A stretch of DNA of 64,000 nucleotides from Malus domestica (GCF_042453785.1 NC_091670.1:4381001-4445000), one strand, 5' to 3'; shown: positions 23,000-34,475, counted from the stretch's first letter. Made by a program: numbers and translations. The notes: generated by a model from the letters alone, not told the origin.

Positions 23000-23347
23000 T
23001 GATTAAGGTCTAAACTGTATTTTCCTTACTTTAGCAAGTGTAAATAAATCAGTTAGTGATCAAGGGCTGAGATTAGATGATATTGTGCTAGGCTTGGATG
23101 TAAACATGTGTCAAGATCTCATAGGGTCTTGTAATGAATGGTATGATGAGCTCATAGGCTCACGTAGCTTCTCTCTCCCTAGTAGTCATGTAAATGTTGA
23201 GGAAAGAAGGAATATATGCAGCAGAGCATTCTTTGGCTCTCTCTGAGATTTTTGAGAACTCTCTCTGTCTTTTCATTTTCTCTCTAAAAACTTCTTCTTC
23301 TTATGCACATTTCTAAATACATCACTGCATAACAGGAAAGTCCAACA
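22981..23347 (+). repeat. Polypurine tract and 3' LTR of nested copia element
   Basis: CTTAGAAGGGAG at 22981-22992 is the plus-strand primer. The LTR is 355 bp at 22993-23347 and ends AGTCCAACA. The TGA that ends the pol frame is within the first bases of the LTR. The target duplication GTTTC follows. Confidence 0.93.
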
Positions 23348-23688
23348 GTTTCCAGGTCTTGCACTGAAGCTGAATATAGGCAGCTTGCATACACTGCCGC
23401 TGAGTTGCCTTGGTTATGTTCGTGTTTTAGGGACGTACATTAGAATCTTCTAAGATAACAGATTTGGTGTGATCATTTGTCTTCCATTGCCTCAGCATCC
23501 AATCCAGTTTTCCACTCAAGAACCAAGCACTTAGAAGTTGATTATCATTATGTCAGGGAGAAGGTGATTAGAGGTGAGCTACTAGTGAATTTTATTTGTT
23601 CACAAGATCAAATTGCTGATTTGTTCACGAAGGGTTATCTTCATCTTGATTTAAACTGCTGGTGTCACAAGATCAAGTCAGACTTCTA
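23348..23688 (+). pseudogene. Old Ty1/copia relic, RNase H 3' part
   Basis: The reading resumes after the nested element: SCTEAEYRQLAYTAAELPWL, then a frame change and stop, then NPVFHSRTKHLEVDYHYVRE and DQIADLFTKGYLH. This is the copia RNase H C-terminus, ending at TAG near 23688. Together with 17768-18358 it represents one element that was already decayed before or soon after being split. Confidence 0.88.
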
Positions 23689-24343
23689 GTTTCCAATCAT
23701 ACTCTCGGGTTTGTTATCTGTGTGATTCATCCTTATTTCAACAGAAGTCTGTTAGTTCTAAGTTTTACAACAACCTTTCCAATGATCTCCGGAAAAATAG
23801 TCTCAATGCTTATTTCTGTTCTAATCAAACCAAAGTTGTTGAGCAAAAAGTGTTGTTTCCTTAGCAACGTTTCTGTTTCTGGACTACTAGTTTGCATTAG
23901 TTGCAAAATCAGACAGAAACAAATCAATTTCTGCCAGAGTACAGAAATTTGAATTCAACCCCTAGTGTACATGTTAACGCTAATGGCGTCGCGAGTTTCC
24001 AAGGTACCCACTTGCTGCATTGGGCAAGATGATCAGATTGTTAATCAATCTTCTTAATGCCCAAGTAATCTGCAAAAGTGTTTATACATCAACATTCTTA
24101 TCCACTTTGCCTTTCAGTAAATATAGCCATCTTAATATATAGCTCGAAAGATTGATTACATTGACTAAGATATCGAAACAAAAAATAATTTTGATGACAA
24201 TTAAGCTAATGTGATAAATCGATGGTTACTTACTTGCATTTTTGTGACATGGCGACTAGTTACAACGCCTTTTGCGAATTTTTTCTGTATTGTTGAAGCT
24301 AGCACTTCCAGGTCCACTTGGAGCTGCCTTGTCATGATATATG
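23689..24343. other. Spacer between copia relic and TNL copy 1, duplicated at 41540-42107
   Basis: No gene is seen. From about 23750 (TTCTAAGTTTTACAACAACC) it aligns almost base for base with 41540 onward, so it belongs to the duplicated block that includes the TNL genes. It may contain the 3' untranslated region of TNL copy 1 next to 24343. Confidence 0.65.
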
Positions 24344-27300
24344 CTATGTTTGTTTCAGTAGTTTTTGGTTGAGTTCTTTCAAATCTTGCTCGTACACCAA
24401 ACGAGCCCCACACTTCTTCACCATATTCAAGTCTGCCTTTAGTTGTCCCTTGATATCAAAAAAATAAGTTTCGAATAAACACTGTTCCTGAAGACAATTT
24501 TCACGACGTTGATTTCTATAACGACGCAGATAAAATAGGCAAAGGTGTTCTGACACAACAGACCCTATGCGGTTGATCAAAACTCTATGGCTAAAATGTG
24601 CATCTAAATACCAAATTTCGAATCTATCATAATGACGAAGGGCAGCTGGATTTGCCAAGTTTTTCTTAAGGTCTTGAAAAACAACACAGAAGGCAATCCC
24701 AAGCCAGTTGGTACATGATGGTGGAGGAAGCTCCACATTTATTGAATGTCCCACATTCTGATTATTGAACCACTTTGGAATTTCACTTCCAGGGATTACA
24801 ATTTTCAATCTCTGTAGCAGAAGAAAGATCAATTATTTAGAGAGAGAGAGAGAGAAGGAGAGAGAGAGAGCGAGAGAGAGAGAGAGTACCTGAATGACAA
24901 ATTTTGGAATCTTATTAATCAAGTCTTCATCTTGAACCAATGCAATGCAATTCCGGCAAGTGACATAATCACCATAAAAACTGGATGGACCTGACAACCT
25001 TTGTAAGGAAGTGCAATTGTCCAGATTTACTCTTAATCCTCTGTTTGATGGAAGAGGTGGCAATTTTTGAAGGCTTTTCCACCCCTCCAGATCAAGACTG
25101 AAAACTTTAGAAAGGTGTCTAAAGCTTTGAGGTAGACTGATGAAATTATTTCTACTAAGATACAATACTCCCAGTAAGGACAAGCAGCCAATATCATCGG
25201 GGATATCCCCCTCCCGAAGATTACAATTCGCTAGAGATAACTCTGTCAAAGAGCATAAACGATTTAGAGAAGATAACACCAAACCCCAACAAAAAGGAGG
25301 ATCAGGGCGACTCTTTTCAAGTCCAAATAAGCGGCAAAGGACCCACCCATCCCTTGCTTTACCATCCGATCCACAAGTGGCTATGTCAAAATTTGTCTTA
25401 AATACTAGACGTTTGAGATTTTTCATGCTCACAAGCGGCTCTGTCATAGTGGGTCCCCAGCAAAACGCCTCTAAGTGATCCATGTCTCCTGGGAGTTTGT
25501 CAATCTTTAAGCATCCACTCGCACTGAGATATCCAAGAGACTTCAAATTACAAATCACCCTTGGAAGGTTCAAGAGATTTTTGCAATTCCTTACATGCAA
25601 TTCCTTGAGGCCAACCAGATGTTCATTTGTTTCTCGATCGTAGTCCCATCTAAGTGAATCCGCAATACATTCTTCATCTGCTCCCCAAATTCTGGAATCT
25701 TTTTCACATTTGAGCAGCCATCAAGATCGAAAGTCTCAAGAGAATCCATTTCAACCTCACTTGGGAGGCTATTAATGCTTTCACAGCCATTAAGAAGCAA
25801 ATGTTTAAGCCTTTTGAGAACTGCAATAGACGGGTGAATCTCAACTAAATTCTTACAATTCCAAAGAATCAACTCCTCAAGATTTGGAATACCATTGAAA
25901 TCTGGGGTACTCTTCAATTTATTGGAGTAGCTAAGATCGATATATTTCAAGTTGGGCAAGTCCTATACAACACCACCGATAACGTTCAGATCATATACTT
26001 AACTTCCACAACCTTAAAGTTTATTCAAAATAATAAATAAATAAATATATGATTATTTTGTAAATTAAATAGCATTTATTCTCAATGAATATTGAAAAAA
26101 ATTAGGACCTTCGAGATTGTACAATAAAAAAATGTCAAGCGTTCCTTATTTTTAAAACTCAAGAAAAATTAAATAACACGCCTATTACTTTTTAAAATAA
26201 TGTGTTAAAATATCATTGGACAAAATCAAAAATTGAGTATTGACTAGTGAGTAACCAGTATTATCTTTTGTTCATAACTACTCTTACCACTTTTCCCTCC
26301 CAAACACGAACAAGATTGCTATTACACATCTTTAGTTGAGCAAGCAAGTGCGGGCGAAAGCTAGTTGGAAGAAAATTAGAAGGATACCAACTCCAATTTA
26401 TAATTCTCAAGGAACATGGAAGAAATTTGGGACCTGAAGAAAAGATCAAATTATCGAATTCCAAAAACCTCAGTCCATCCATCTTAGAGAAGGCTTTGCA
26501 ATTCCACTGGCGCACCTCTTCTACTTTGAGCAGGCGTAAGGATACGGCTTCAATTGCTCTTGTTCCCTAACAATTAAGGAAAAAAAGGACGAATTAATTT
26601 TATATAATAATATAGTGTCAAAAGATATCATATCTTCTTCTAAACTGAGTATTTAACTTCTTACCGTATTCGTCGTGAATACATGATAAATATCATTGTA
26701 AAGCCACAACCTACTGCGTTGACCAGGCTCTTTAGACTCGTGAGCAATAACTGTCCATGCCATTTCTTGAATCAAATCATGCATCCATATGCATTTTTCA
26801 TGATCTTGATAGATGAGAGATCTCTCAATTAGTACATCTATCATAATACTACTAGATAATCCAAAAGAATCATCTAGCATTTCAATTACTCGCTTTGTGT
26901 ACTTCCCTTTGTGAAAACATGCAACATCGAGAAAAATTCTCTTCTCCCACTCTTCTAGTCCATCATAACTTATTTTAAGTTTATAAAAAATTGTTGGATT
27001 AGGAATTTTTGACAGATTATCCCACACACTATTCCAAGTGTCTAGCCTTCTCTTAAACAATGCCGACCCCAAAGTTTCAAGAGCTAATGGAAGGCCTCCA
27101 GCATAATTCATGAAATATGTTGATAGTTCCCAAAACCCATCCTCAGGCAGATTTTTCTTAAAGGCATGTAGGCTAAACAGTTCAAGAGCTGCGCCTTCAT
27201 CCAACACTTTGACATTATGACATAATGTTACGTCATGCTGGACTAGCAGACGTTCATTTCTAGTTGTAATGATAATTCGACTTTCCATGCCAAACCAATC

Positions 27301-28166
27301 TTCCTTTCCAGCTAGTACTTGTAGCTGGTTTATGTGATCCACATCATCGAGTACAAGAAGAACCTTTTTGTTGCGTAAGCACTTTTTAATGAAAATGATT
27401 CCGCGCTCTTCATCCCAAATTTCTTCAATCTTTTCCTTCAACATAGGGTGCAAAAGTCTTTTTTGAAGATCAACGTTAGAAACCTCTCTAATGTTGCCAA
27501 GAAAGCAGGGAACTTCAAAATGATGAAAGATTCTATCATACACAAGCTTAGCAAGGGTGGTCTTACCTATGCCACCCATCCCCGTTATCCCTATAAAGCG
27601 AACATCATTGACATCATGAGCTAACAACGAACTTAGTTGCTCAAGCCCAAAATTAACCCCAACTAATTCCTGTGAGGGATCTAACAACGGGAATGTAGCT
27701 TGCACTTTCTTCCACACACTTTTGACGAGTTGTTGTATAATCTCACTTTCACTCCTACATGGTATGAAATAACCAATCAAAAAAACATAAACGAAGCATT
27801 CAATTTTGACTCTACTAAGACATGGGAAATTAAAGTTGTTCATGCTTACTTAGATTCCTTAGAATGCCACCCAGAAATTTTGGATACTTTTTTCAGAGCC
27901 TCTCTCCACTGGGTCACCTTCATCTTGTCTTCGGTACTAATGAACTTTTCTTCATGCTCATCGAAGGCTTTGGCAAAAGACCCCTTCTGATTTCCAACGT
28001 CAGATGGATCTGTCTCATAAAAGACCGGTAGAATAGAGTTCCTGGCTTCCATGCGCTTAAGGATGGTTGTAAGTTCCTTCAAGCACCATTTGGAAGAAGC
28101 ATAGTCTGGTGAGAGAACGACGATTGCAATTTGCGATTCTTCGATCGCTCTTGGGAGCTCAGAAGG
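24344..28166 (-). pseudogene. TNL disease-resistance gene copy 1 (TIR C-terminal half, NB-ARC, LRR, C-JID), disrupted
   Basis: Minus-strand exons are 28166-27850 (TIR second half: VVLSPDYASSKWCLKEL), 27754-26665 (NB-ARC), 26566-26288, 25962-24890 (LRR) and 24812-24344 (C-JID, VIPGSEIPKWFNNQ). NB-ARC motifs are P-loop GMGGIGKTTLAK, kinase-2 KKVLLVLDDVDH, RNBS-B SRIIITTRNERLL, GGLPLALETLG and MHD in IWMHDLIQEMAW. TNLs are intracellular receptors whose TIR domain has NADase-type signalling activity. Relative to copy 2, the TIR exon is split by a 6.1 kb element, the LRR exon lacks 10 bp near 25620 (a frameshift), and the last exon stops early at 24344-24346. The N-terminal piece is at 34270-34475. 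Confidence 0.93.
24839..24886. repeat. (AG)n microsatellite next to the LRR-exon splice donor
   Basis: About 48 bp of mostly AG repeats with a few interruptions lie immediately downstream (minus sense) of the donor GTAC at 24889-24886. The orthologous tract in TNL copy 2 has expanded and duplicated the donor region. Confidence 0.9.
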
Positions 28167-29256
28167 TGTTAGGGTAATATTGGCAATCCCTGACAAAATG
28201 CCTGAGTCTGTAATAGCTTAGACTTGTTACATATTTACAATTGTAATAGTTTTAGTCTAGGGAGGTTTCTCACACTTTCAATGCGAAGATGTTACTAAAA
28301 CACGATACTCATCCAGGTACGTTTGCATGCATGCATCCAACTACATTCATCTGATATCTCATGTTATTGTATTTGGGTTAGGACTCTTACCCTTTGTGGG
28401 TTTTATCTCTTTAGAATGACTTATCCTTTCTACATTAATTATTAAAACATGATTTCAAAATAATCTGATTGCATGGGAGTTATCTAAATGGTTTTCCATC
28501 CTTATCAATTTAATTGGTGAGGTGCCGTGAGGTATACAGGAGGTTAGGGTTTTGTTTTGTTTAAAAGGCAGCCACACATGCATATATTTGGGCGTTCTTT
28601 GACAAACAAAAGATAGGCAGCAGCTTGGCGTTTTTGGGAATAAGGAAAAAAATATTTTTGATATTGCTGCTGTCTTGTGGTTTCAATAGCATGTGTTTTT
28701 AAAGAGAAAATATTATTTTCATGCTGATTTTCATTTGGTTTTTTATTGAATGTCAATTATGGAAATGTGCCTTGTGATTTTCGTAATTGATTGTTTTTCA
28801 AACAAACACTTCATCATATAAACATTCTGCATGATCGAGTTAGCATCCTGCAAAGTTTGAGGGAAAGGTGATTGACGGCTGCGTTAGTGTCGTGCCACTT
28901 CAACTCGAAGACTGAAGAAAGATCGAGTAGCAAAGCGCGGAGACAAAGCTGCCAACTGGTATGAGTGTCTAGTTGATGAGTTTTGTAAGTCTTTATGTAT
29001 TCTTTCTTTCTTAGTGCTTCCTGGCTTGGTAGCCCGAGGATTTTCCCAGTGGTGGGTTTTGCCTCGTAAAATCCTACATCATGTGTGTACTTTTTATTTA
29101 TCGTTTTAATTCCATATGAGTATGATAGTTTGATATGTGATATGAATATGGATTTAATTTGAGAACTGAAAATTAAATTGAAAATTGAATTGGATTTTTA
29201 AATTGGAACCTATTCACCCCCTCTAGGTTAAACTAGTACCCATCCTAGAACTTTCA
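28167..29256 (+). repeat. 5' LTR of the gag-only element
   Basis: Begins TGTTAGGGTAATATTGG and ends CTAGAACTTTCA. It is identical in length to the 3' LTR. The visible differences are AGTTTGAGG/AGTTCGAGG, TTTTCCCAG/TTTTCCTAG and TAATTCCAT/TAATTTCAT. The low divergence indicates a recent insertion. Confidence 0.95.
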
Positions 29257-29258
29257 AT

Positions 29259-29270
29259 TGGCACCAGAGC
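29259..29270 (+). promoter_or_regulatory. Primer-binding site of the gag-only element
   Basis: TGGCACCAGAGC lies two bases after the 5' LTR. It is close to the usual copia site TGGTATCAGAGC that pairs with initiator tRNA-Met, with two differences. Confidence 0.75.
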
Positions 29271-29312
29271 AGGTCACTAAAAATACCTAGTGAGATCCGT
29301 GGGTAGTCTAGG

Positions 29313-31265
29313 ATGAATCGTGCTATGGGTTCAGTTTCTCATCCACCACATTTTGATGGTGACAACTATGCTGCGTGGAAGTAAAAAATGAAATCGTTTT
29401 TATGGGCGCAAGATGACAAGGTGTGGCTTGCTGTTGAAGAAGGTTGGGAACCTCCAACGATTGAAGAAACTAAAGATAAAGGAGAATCCTCTGTGTCGAT
29501 ATCTAAGCTTAAGCCTAGGAAAGAATGGAGCAATGATGAGCGTAGCTCTAGCACTTTTAACCAAAGGGCTTTGAATTCTTTATTCACAGCCGTTTCGCCT
29601 GAACAATTCAATTACATAAGTAAGTGTACAACGGCAAAAGAAGCTTGGGACATTCTTGAAGTTACTCATGAGGGTAACTCAACTGTTAAAGAATCCAAAC
29701 TTCAACATCTCATCACAAAATTCGAAAATATCACAATGTCTGATGATGAAAGTTTCTCTGACTTTTATGCTAAGCTTAGCGTAATTGTCAATGGCTGTCA
29801 CAATCTTGGTGACAGTATTCCTGAGCATAGGATTGTGAAAAAGATCTTAAGATCACTTCCTATGAGGTTTCATGCTAAGAGGACAGCGATTGAGGAATCG
29901 AAAGATCTAAACACCTACAAGCTTGAGCAATTAATTGGGTCTCTGCAAACGTACGAGTTAGAGCTTCCTGATTCTAAGAAGATGAAAAGCATTGCTCTCA
30001 AAGCTGTCAAAGAAGAAGAAAGTGATGGCTCAATTGAAGACTTGTCCGAAGATGAATTGGTTGAATTAACCATGCAAATTAGAAGGTTTCTCAAGTCTCA
30101 AAAATCCAAGGGTCGTGAGCAACGAACCAACTCAGGTTCGAACTCAAAAAACTTTCGTTCTCTAGATGTCTCACATGACAAAGCCTCTAGATCATCTAGA
30201 ACTAGTGAACATAGGAGTTCTAACAATAGGGTTCAATGTCATGAGTGTCAAGGCTATGGACACATTGCTTCTGAGTGTGCAAACACTATCAAGAGAAAAG
30301 AGAAGAAGAATAGGGCAATGAAGGTCACTTGGAGCGATAGTGATTCAGGGGAGGCATCTACGTCGGAATCTGAGAAGGATACGATTGCGTTTATAGGAAC
30401 TGTTGATGGATATGACACAGAAGGTTCATTTGTTGAAGAACCTGACTTGGAAGAAGTCTTGAGAAAATATTCTGATCTCTATGACATCAGTGTGCAAGTA
30501 AAGAAGGATAACTCTAACTTGAAGAAGAAACTTGCACTTGTAGAAAGTGAAAAGAAAGAAGCTGAAGTTGAGCATCAATCTCAGTTGGACAATGGAGAGA
30601 AACTGCGAGAGTCATTGTTAGAGAAGATACATATTCTTCAAACCACAATAAGCACTCTCACGTCTAATAAGAAAGCTCTTGAGGATGAATTGGTTGAGAT
30701 GAAAAACAAAGTTCAGGAATTAAGCATAGGTTCGGGAAAAATTGACAAGATGCTTAGCTATGGAAAGAATTTTGGAGATAAAAGAGGTCTAGGATTTGAG
30801 TCTGAAAAGACTATTAGTTCTTCTTCCATCACAAGATTTGTCAAAGCATCTGATATTCCTAGCTCAAGAGTAGGTGCTGATCAAGGTGTAGGTCTTACTT
30901 CTGAAACATCTACAATCTTTGCAAATGTGTCAAATCCTACCAAGACTTCAATTAATCCTAATAAACCCAAACAATCTAGGAAGTTCATTCCTATATGTCA
31001 TTTTTGTGGGATCCCTGGTCACATCCGGCCTAAGTGCAATAAGCTTAGAAAGAAAAATTCTTCTCAAGAAAAAGTTTCAAGGAACTTTGAAAAAGAAAAT
31101 CTTAAGGAACAATTTGTGACTTATTTGAAAGAGATTAATCGGATTGCAAGAATTATATCTATTCCAAGTACGGTAGTTCCAAAAGTAAGACAAGTTTGGA
31201 GAAGAAAAGAGAATCAAAGTGGTGTACTTGTCAATTTATCTCCACTTTCAAGTTGTTTATATTGA
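29313..31265 (+). pseudogene. Sirevirus/copia-type Gag with two zinc knuckles, one early nonsense codon
   Basis: The ATG at 29313 opens MNRAMGSV..., then FDGDNYAAWK is followed by TAA at 29382-29384; the frame is then open for 625 codons to 31265. A DUF4219/UBN2-type Gag core includes AKEAWDILEVTHEGNSTVKE and LQHLITKFENI. A first CCHC knuckle CHECQGYGHIASEC lies near 30240, a long coiled coil spans about 30430-30720, and a second knuckle CHFCGIPGHIRPKC lies near 31000. Gag forms the particle that packages element RNA. The protein ends at LSSCLY, before the point where a protease would begin in full-length relatives. A downstream ATG (29388) could give a nearly complete Gag. Confidence 0.88.
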
Positions 31266-32625
31266 CTAAGCTCTCTCTTTGCAAATGTTTTCATTAATGC
31301 ATGCTTGCATGTTCATATAGCATAAATACTGCATTTTTTGTCCTTCTTCTTGTTAAAAAATAAAAATAAAAATAAAAATAAAAATTTTAAAAATGTATGA
31401 GGAAAAATGGAAAAGTATGATTTCATATGAATTCTAGCTTTGTTCACTTGATAACATGACCCTAGCATGATATGTTTGACTCTGTTGTGGACAATAGCCT
31501 ATTGTTGATAATATATCAATGTTAATGAGTTGAACATGTTTAACTTGAGTAAAACCCGCACCCATGTGAGCTTTTGTGCCTAAATATAGTGTGTGCATTT
31601 TTCATACACTCTTATTTTTTTCATGTGTGTGATCTTATGTGTTTTGCTTCTCTAGAACTTGCTTTGAGACCTCTCAAAACTTTGTATCACATATTATTCT
31701 ATTTTGGAGACGATAGTAGGCATTAGGACTTACCATCATTGCCATATATGCCAGTGCCTTATATGTTTTCCCCCAGTTAACCCTTTTGAGCCTATATGTA
31801 AGCCTTTTGTTCTTAAACCTACATTTTCCTTACCTAGCCTCTTACATTAAAAATTCCCTACCCTACTAAGAAGCTAGTAGAGTACGTTTTTCAAAGGAGA
31901 GAGTTCAATGTTATTTAAAAGTTGAAGATGCAAAATTTTGTGAAGAAAGCCAACAACACATGAAAAGCAAAAGAAGAAAAGAGGAAAATAAGTCACTATG
32001 AATCATAAGTGAGCTGCCAGCATTATAAGAAATCAAGTGTGTTGGTCTAAATGAAGAGCAAGAATCATCTGAAATGAATTGTGCGGTTGTATGTCGTTCA
32101 TGTCTTAAATCCAACCGCTCAATTGAGTGCTAAGTTACCTGGTTCGTTGTTATATTTCTCTCTTGGTTTCATTTCCAACTACTCTATTAGTTTCTTAGAC
32201 TTTGTGTTTCCTATATCCTTCATTTCTTTAACCGAGTACCTGAAGCCGCATTACAACCCTTCACAAAGACCTACTTGATCCAAAGAAGGTAATTTTTGAT
32301 GTGTGGAGATGAGATCAATCTGCAAGCCTATGGTAGAACATTCATGTAATGATCTTTTGAGCGTATACACTTACCCCCAAACACTTTGAATGAAAATTCG
32401 AGCGTATATCTTGTGAGCTTAAGGGTTAAAGTTAAGTTGGTCCTGTAAGACTTAATTACATTTGTGTAGTATCAACTTTCGGCTATACTTGCAACTACAC
32501 TCATACATGTTATATTTTAGGGACAATGTTAGCTTGTGAATGAGGATTCATAACTACATGTGTCTTTGCACTCTTTCATTCTTGTTGGAACAATTATATG
32601 CTTCTCATAAAAATAAAAAAAAAAA

Positions 32626-32693
<68 letters not shown>

Positions 32694-33179
32694 TATCATT
32701 TGCGTGCTGCATTTCATTATATTTTTTAAAGCATTTGTTTAGGGGGAGCTTAACAATATGAAAGATGTTCGTTTCTTTCCATGTTTATTCTTTTGATCAT
32801 TACTTTGATATTCTTTTCCTCCCAATTTCGTCCCCACTTTTATTTTATCACATTTTGTTTTGTTCCACTTATCTTCCGCTGACTGCACCTGATGGTTAAC
32901 TCTAAGGCCTTTGACCTTTCTAGACAAAAAGGGGGAGAAGTAGGAAGCCTATATTTAGGGGGAGAAGTAGAATTTCGAAAGCCTAGTTGTTTTTGGTTGC
33001 TTGCTATTATAGATAAATGCTTTCATTTACAGCAGCATATATCTTTTGTACGTCACAGGTTTTCTTGTTTGAGTGTGTGCAGGTTACAGACTTCAATGTT
33101 ATGCATGGTCGTTAAGTTTATTAGTTGTCTGTAATACTGTGATAGAGGATTTTGTCTAGGAAATGCCAAAGGGGGAGAT
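31266..33179 (+). other. Non-coding 3' region of the gag-only element with multiple polypurine tracts
   Basis: About 1.9 kb with no coding frame of note. It holds an A-rich tract (31356-31385), a long TA microsatellite (about 32638-32691), and four polypurine tracts: TTAGGGGGAGC at 32739-32749, AAAAAGGGGGAGAAG at 32926-32940, TTTAGGGGGAGAAG at 32954-32967, and CAAAGGGGGAGAT at 33167-33179, the last touching the 3' LTR. In a full copia element this space would carry pol. Confidence 0.85.
32638..32691. repeat. (TA)n microsatellite
   Basis: A run of TA dinucleotides with one ACATA interruption near 32657, inside the non-coding part of the gag-only element. Confidence 0.95.
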
Positions 33180-34269
33180 TGTTAGGGTAATATTGGCAAT
33201 CCCTGACAAAATGCCTGAGTCTGTAATAGCTTAGACTTGTTACATATTTACAATTGTAATAGTTTTAGTCTAGGGAGGTTTCTCACACTTTCAATGCGAA
33301 GATGTTACTAAAACACGATACTCATCCAGGTACGTTTGCATGCATGCATCCAACTACATTCATCTGATATCTCATGTTATTGTATTTGGGTTAGGACTCT
33401 TACCCTTTGTGGGTTTTATCTCTTTAGAATGACTTATCCTTTCTACATTAATTATTAAAACATGATTTCAAAATAATCTGATTGCATGGGAGTTATCTAA
33501 ATGGTTTTCCATCCTTATCAATTTAATTGGTGAGGTGCCGTGAGGTATACAGGAGGTTAGGGTTTTGTTTTGTTTAAAAGGCAGCCACACATGCATATAT
33601 TTGGGCGTTCTTTGACAAACAAAAGATAGGCAGCAGCTTGGCGTTTTTGGGAATAAGGAAAAAAATATTTTTGATATTGCTGCTGTCTTGTGGTTTCAAT
33701 AGCATGTGTTTTTAAAGAGAAAATATTATTTTCATGCTGATTTTCATTTGGTTTTTTATTGAATGTCAATTATGGAAATGTGCCTTGTGATTTTCGTAAT
33801 TGATTGTTTTTCAAACAAACACTTCATCATATAAACATTCTGCATGATCGAGTTAGCATCCTGCAAAGTTCGAGGGAAAGGTGATTGACGGCTGCGTTAG
33901 TGTCGTGCCACTTCAACTCGAAGACTGAAGAAAGATCGAGTAGCAAAGCGCGGAGACAAAGCTGCCAACTGGTATGAGTGTCTAGTTGATGAGTTTTGTA
34001 AGTCTTTATGTATTCTTTCTTTCTTAGTGCTTCCTGGCTTGGTAGCCCGAGGATTTTCCTAGTGGTGGGTTTTGCCTCGTAAAATCCTACATCATGTGTG
34101 TACTTTTTATTTATCGTTTTAATTTCATATGAGTATGATAGTTTGATATGTGATATGAATATGGATTTAATTTGAGAACTGAAAATTAAATTGAAAATTG
34201 AATTGGATTTTTAAATTGGAACCTATTCACCCCCTCTAGGTTAAACTAGTACCCATCCTAGAACTTTCA
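33180..34269 (+). repeat. 3' LTR of the gag-only element
   Basis: 1090 bp, TGTTAGGG ... CTTTCA, preceded by the fourth polypurine tract. It is followed by the target duplication GAAGG and then the first half of the TIR exon of TNL copy 1. Confidence 0.95.
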
Positions 34270-34475
34270 GAAGGAATACTTGTTCCTCCTTCAAGCTCTC
34301 GATCGTCCATGAAAGTCGTAATTCCTTGGCAATTGCACAATTCATGGTATAAATGGGATACAAAACCCTTGCGGGTGTCTACACCCCTGAAACTCAAAAG
34401 CACATCATACTTCCATCGAGGAGCTGATTCATTCAAAACACAGGATGTCGAGGCTCTTTGGGTGCTTAATGCCAT
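34270..34475 (-). pseudogene. TNL copy 1, first half of TIR exon (start codon side)
   Basis: The ATG at 34475-34473 (minus) opens [19 protein letters not shown], then [20 protein letters not shown] and [13 protein letters not shown], the N-terminal half of a TIR domain. It ends at the gag-only element. Adding 34475-34270 to 28161-27850 gives 518 nt against 524 nt in copy 2; the 6-nt difference is two codons near the start, so the exon was intact when the element inserted. Confidence 0.93.

Larger units (their letters stand above)
18359..23347 (+). mobile_element. Nearly complete Ty1/copia retrotransposon nested in the older copia relic
   Basis: The two LTRs (18359-18712 and 22993-23347) differ at only a few positions by eye. 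A primer-binding site beginning TGGTATCCAGAGC at 18713, a gag-pol frame at 18819-22999, and a polypurine tract CTTAGAAGGGAG at 22981-22992 complete the structure. The target duplication GTTTC is perfect (18354-18358 and 23348-23352). Across the insertion the old RNase H reading resumes (KKQKTV then SRSCTEAEYR), proving the nesting order. Confidence 0.96.
28167..34269 (+). mobile_element. Gag-only, Sirevirus-like non-autonomous LTR retrotransposon (TR-GAG type)
   Basis: Two 1090-bp LTRs (28167-29256 and 33180-34269) differ at three positions that I could see. The target duplication GAAGG is perfect (28162-28166 and 34270-34274). A primer-binding site TGGCACCAGAGC is at 29259-29270, and one gag frame follows. 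No protease, integrase, reverse transcriptase or RNase H reading exists between gag and the 3' LTR. Four A/GGGGGAG polypurine tracts precede the 3' LTR, a feature known from Sireviruses (Ty1/copia). Movement must have depended on a related full element. The insertion splits the TIR exon of TNL copy 1. Confidence 0.92.

Noticed and set aside
28544..28756. 70-codon ORF repeated at 33557-33769
   Set aside because: It is the same sequence in the two LTRs on the antisense strand. No domain or start context is seen.
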